Assembly: GCA_020747065.1 (NCBI GenBank)
Contig: JAGMVK010000012.1
Location: 1,240,001 to 1,304,000 of the forward strand
Reading direction: 5' to 3'
DNA length: 64,000 nt
From: Cadophora sp. MPI-SDFR-AT-0126
Lineage: Eukaryota; Ascomycota; Leotiomycetes; Helotiales; Ploettnerulaceae
Shown: piece by piece, positions 60,337-64,000 of the stretch
Numbering within the stretch: position 1 is the stretch's first letter
How the letters are laid out: each line of letters starts with the position of its first letter
Notes under the pieces: generated by a model
Databases searched by the model: none
The model's input: only the letters and a program-made list of their open reading frames with translations
What the model was told of the DNA's origin: nothing
Made by a program: the position numbers and the translations under genes

Positions 60337-62078
60337 ATGTTCGCTCCAACAAGACACACTCGTTTACTACAACACCCACTCCGCTCCCTCTTATCAACTC
60401 ACCAAATATCACACACCCAAACATCGCATTTCTCATCCTCTCCCTCATCCCCATCCCCATCCCCATCCCCCTCATCCCATCCCCCAATATCAACACATTC
60501 ATCCCCTTCTTCATCAAAAAACAGCTCAACAGCAAACTCAACGCCAGATTCAAGACAACCCCAAACTATCTTCTCCGGCATCCAACCCACCGGTATCCCG
60601 CACCTGGGCAACTACCTCGGCGCGCTCCGCACCTGGGTATCGCTCCAAGACAGTTCCCCCGCAAGCACGAACCTCTTCTTCTCGGTTGTGGATCTGCATG
60701 CTATTACGCTGTTTCAGAGACCGGACGATTTGAGGAGGTGGAGGAGGGAGGCGTTGGCGAGTTTGTTGGCGTGTGGGATTAGGGAGGAGAGGTGTACGGT
60801 TTTTTGGCAGGGGCAGGTATGTTTGTGCAATTGATTCTCGGTTATCTGTGCTCCAAGTCCAGGGAGACTTTAGGCCTTTGTTTTCATGTCCGGATTTACT
60901 TTTTCTCTGGACTGGTTGAGAGATTTCGAGTTGTTGTCATGGTATCAGGATGCTCCTCGCTTGACTGAGATATACCATATGAGGAAGCAACGACAAAAGC
61001 TTCATTATTATTAAATCAAGTACTGATGCCATTTTGTCAATAGGTAGCAGCTCACTCCGAGTTGATGTGGATTTTAAGCTGTACAGCCAGCATGGGATAT
61101 CTCTCACGCATGACACAGTGGAAGGTTCGTCTTGCCATCATCCTTCAAGTTCCTTTTTTTGGGACATACATACTCACCGAACAACAGAGCAAATTATCAT
61201 TATCAGATAACACATCACCGTTGGATGAGAGCAGCAAATCAAAACTCAAGCTAGGCTTATTCTCGTATCCAGTTTTGCAGGCAGCGGATATTTTGGTGCA
61301 TCGGTATGTTGTCCCTTCAGGATAAAACTGTTACGAGTAGAGGATATGGGGACGGATGAAAGGAAGCACTTAAAGGTGATGAGCTAATAACATTTTAATA
61401 GAGCAACACATGTCCCAGTCGGCGAAGACCAAAGCCAACATCTTGAATTCGCACGAGAATGCGTCACAAACTTCAACCATACATACGGCTGTTCTCACCT
61501 AGTCACGCCGCAGACTATACTATGTAAGTTTAATCTCTTCCATTTCCTCTCTCTCTCTCTCTCTCTCAGTTCATACTCTGCAACTCCATATCTAATTTTT
61601 TTATTAACACCGCGTTCCAGCCCCAACAAAACGCATAATGTCCCTCACATCCCCCACCACCAAAATGTCCAAATCCGCCCCCTCCCCTCTCTCCCGCATC
61701 CTCATAACCGACACTCCCACCGCCATCTCCCAAAAAATCTCCTCCGCCCTGACAGACTCCCAAAACCTCGTCACCTGGGATCCCATCTCCCGACCCGGTG
61801 TCTCCAATCTCCTCACTCTCCTCTCCTCATTCGATGAACATGGACGGAGTCCAAAAGAGCTCGGGGAGAAGCTTGAGAGAGAAGGGATGGGTTTGGGTGC
61901 TTTTAAGAAGCTGGTTGGTGAGGCGATTGGAGAGGGTTTGAGTGGAGTGAGGGAGAGGTTCGATGAGGCGATGCGGGAGGAAGGGTATGTGGAGGAGGTT
62001 GCGAGGAGGGGGGCGAAGAGAGCCAGAGAGAGTGCGGAGGAGACTATGGTGCTTGTGAGGGAGGCTGTGGGGTTGTAA
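60337..62078 (+). CDS. MSW1: Mitochondrial tryptophanyl-tRNA synthetase
   Basis: Class I synthetase charging mitochondrial tRNA-Trp. Exons 60337..60816, 61044..61124, 61188..61303, 61402..61523, 61621..62078 give 418 residues. A basic N-terminus (MFAPTRHTRLLQHPLRSLLS) suits mitochondrial import and is followed by a Ser/Pro-rich repeat encoded by CCCATC units. Synthetase motifs: IFSGIQPTGIPHLGNYLGAL (HIGH-like), SVVDLHAIT, AAHSELMWIL, FSYPVLQAADIL, VPVGEDQSQHLEFAR and KMSKS. Intron 2 (61125..61187) is 63 bases and has no in-frame stop, so its retention would add 21 residues. Intron 4 contains a (CT) repeat. It follows another mitochondrial translation gene (RSM10) on the same strand. Confidence 0.95.
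60441..60485. repeat. CCCATC-type hexamer repeat inside MSW1
   Basis: Imperfect tandem CCCATC units encoding the Ser/Pro-rich linker after the presequence of the MSW1 protein. Confidence 0.85.
61547..61567. repeat. (CT)n microsatellite in MSW1 intron 4
   Basis: Ten or so uninterrupted CT units within the intron 61524..61620, upstream of its acceptor. Confidence 0.9.
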
Positions 62079-62393
62079 GTTGGCGAGCGATGGAGGAAAA
62101 CAGAGGAGGAGAACCGACGAGGAAGGGGCGTGTATACTAGATGTTTGTGGTGTGCTGTATTATAGATTTGTATCATATGAAAGTAGATCACAAGATCTCA
62201 AGAATAATCACTGTCATTCTAGTAACAGTGAGCTTCTTATTTACAGAATTTAGCCCTCATCGCGTGCCTAGGTCCCCACTCAAAATCTTTGGAATAGTGA
62301 GTGAGTATTGATAGTCTCTCCCATTCTAGTTGTCTCTATTTCTGTACCAAACAAATAGTCTCTTAACCCTAGGACACAATTTCCACTACACTC
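62079..62393. other. Convergent 3' region, MSW1 and carboxylesterase
   Basis: About 315 bases between convergent stops with no gene seen. Confidence 0.4.
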
Positions 62394-64000
62394 TCACAAC
62401 AGCTCATAATAGTTCAAAGGAAGGCCAAGGGCATCACACTGCTCCTTCTCATCAAAAGGGACCTGTCTACCATCCCACTGCAGCCACCTCGCCGTCGGCT
62501 TACCAGTTTCCACTTCATCCCATTTCCCAGCCACCTTCAACTGCGAAATACTACTCCAGTACCCTCTTGCTTTCAAGTAGCTCATGTCTGGATTAGGATC
62601 ATGCGTCCTAGCGAACGAAGTCCAGTAATCCAGAACAAGCTGCGAGAACGGAATATCGATTTCGTCTCTCACCGGAAGTAATCTCTGCAGTAGTCCAAAC
62701 GGCCAGACGACATCCCCAGCATGGCATTTGAGATACTCTATATTGGGATCTCCAAAGGGATGAGAGGGTGTGATGGGCGCGTCACAGGCAGCATTCGTGA
62801 ACGCGGGTGGTTGGTAAGTCCGATTGAAGACGTACGAGTAGACAGCTGGGAACACCTTGTGCTTTACACCTGAGAAAGCCGTAGCCTGGTTCAGACAATG
62901 CAATCCGCCGTCTGTGATGATGCGAGAGATCACAGCGAAGTTGTTGAGTGTTGGATCTGGACCTGCGGGGACTGGGAAAGCGCCTGTGGAGGGGATGTAC
63001 GAGAGATTGAGTTTTAGCAAACTGGAAATCTCAGCTAGAGCTGAGTCGAGCGAGGGGGGAGCTGGATATGGAGCTGTGATGCCGCTTTCGTCCCGGGTTG
63101 TACCTGTTAGGATTGGAATTCGAGCTGCGTACTCTTTGCCGGTCAGGGACAACCGTGGTGAGACAATGTATGTGCCATCGATTGTAGGTGTACTGGTTCC
63201 ATTAGCTCATCTGTCCCTCATCTTAGGGCCTCAATGACTTACTTAACAAGTACAGGTACATCAATAAGCTCGTATGCGTCCTTTCCTCTCAAGCAAGCAA
63301 GCTGGTCAGTCACATTCAAACACCCCACCGCACTCAGCACCCGCGTCGTCACACTCTCATACAAATCCTCAATCTCCCCATAATGCGTATACGCATCAAA
63401 ATCACTAAATCCACCAGGAGAAGACTGCATAATAGCCGTATGAATCAGCCCCTCCGCCTCCGGCGACGCAATCAAAGCCCTAATAGCCGCCGCTCCAGAA
63501 CTCTGTCCAAAAACGGTCACACGGTCGGGATCGCCGCCAAAAGATCTGATGTTCTCCCTCACCCACTTCAAAGCCGTGACGACATCAGCAATGCCATAAT
63601 TGCCATTCGAGATACCATCTTTCAGAGCGAGGAATCCTAGAACACCAACTCGATGGTTTAGCGTCACGACGACGACGTCGCCTCGTGAAGCGAGATACAC
63701 ACCGTCTGTACCGGGATCGTAGCCATAGCCGCCGACGAACCCGCCCCCGAATATCCATACCATTACTGCTTTGAGCTTTTTCTTCTCGGGCCTTTGCTGA
63801 CGGGATGGGAGATATGGCGTCCAGACGTTGAGGAAGAGACAGTCTTCACTTCCTCTGCTTGGTGCTTGCACGCATATCGGGCCTGGTTGCAATGCGGTTG
63901 TTGACTCGGAACCTGTGAAGAGTTGGGAGTACCCGAGACGTGGAGGCTGCGGCGCGAAGCGTATGCCGAGGAACGTGAAGGCGTGTAGGTCGCGGAAGCC
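62394..64000 (-). CDS. Carboxylesterase type B (lipase/esterase), 5' end beyond window
   Basis: Alpha/beta hydrolase of the carboxylesterase B family, probably secreted like most fungal relatives, although its N-terminus is missing. Visible exons (minus): 63243..64000 (continuing off the edge) and 62394..63192, separated by a 50-base intron (donor GTAAGT, acceptor ACCAG). Motifs: FTFLGIRFAPQPPR, SEDCLFLNVWTP, oxyanion loop VWIFGGGFVGGYG, nucleophile elbow VTVFGQSSGAAA (GxSxG), acidic residue in GTTRDESGI and the catalytic His in LKCHAGDVVWPFG. Cysteines match the conserved disulfides. Substrate not predictable. Confidence 0.93.

Overview
The window is nuclear DNA of a filamentous ascomycete (Pezizomycotina). 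Most genes are split by short introns of about 45-70 bases with GT donors, CTRAY-type branch sites and AG acceptors. The gene content also fits: a HET-domain gene, a Zn2Cys6 regulator, a DUF7580 protein, a fungal-type ADE5,7, a HAP5 with a long tail and a Mei2-like protein. The residues look most like Leotiomycetes/Sordariomycetes, but I cannot place the class with confidence. I rebuilt about 70 introns by eye from reading frames, splice signals and known family sequence. For almost every gene the exon lengths sum to a whole number of codons.

Layout. 1-12.2 kb is accessory: a truncated C2H2-like zinc-finger gene (-) divergent from a DUF7580 gene (+), a gene-poor stretch, an OPT peptide transporter, another gene-poor stretch, and an aldo-keto reductase with a doubtful start. 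13.3-14.1 kb carries the centromeric histone H3 (CENP-A/Cse4). 14.4-16.6 kb is a single-exon HET protein. 17.2-19.8 kb is the bifunctional purine enzyme ADE5,7. 20.1-26.1 kb looks like a small catabolic or uptake cluster: Zn2Cys6 regulator (-), class II aldolase/adducin protein (-) and, divergent from it, an MFS permease (+), with CGG repeats in the shared promoter. 27.3-28.4 kb is a secreted metallo-beta-lactamase-fold protein.

30.5-64 kb is mostly conserved housekeeping: importin-13/Kap122 (-), Xaa-Pro aminopeptidase P (+), FUN14 protein (-), SUN-domain SLP1 (+), Mei2-like RNA-binding protein (-, 13 exons), exocyst SEC15 (+), CCAAT-factor subunit HAP5 (-), rRNA-processing FCF2 (+), mitochondrial ribosomal protein uS10m/RSM10 (+), mitochondrial tryptophanyl-tRNA synthetase MSW1 (+), and a carboxylesterase (-) cut by the right edge.

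Most notable points: four introns (ADE5,7, importin, Mei2-like, SEC15) are best read as GC-AG introns with GCAAG donors, a high share for one locus; there are 14- and 18-base microexons in HAP5 and the Mei2-like gene; the last SEC15 intron has a phase conflict; and a regulator/aldolase/permease cluster is present. No rRNA, tRNA, CRISPR array or intact transposon was seen. I found no clearly new multi-gene system; the cluster at 20-26 kb and the zinc-finger/DUF7580 pair at the left edge are the best candidates for undescribed biology.
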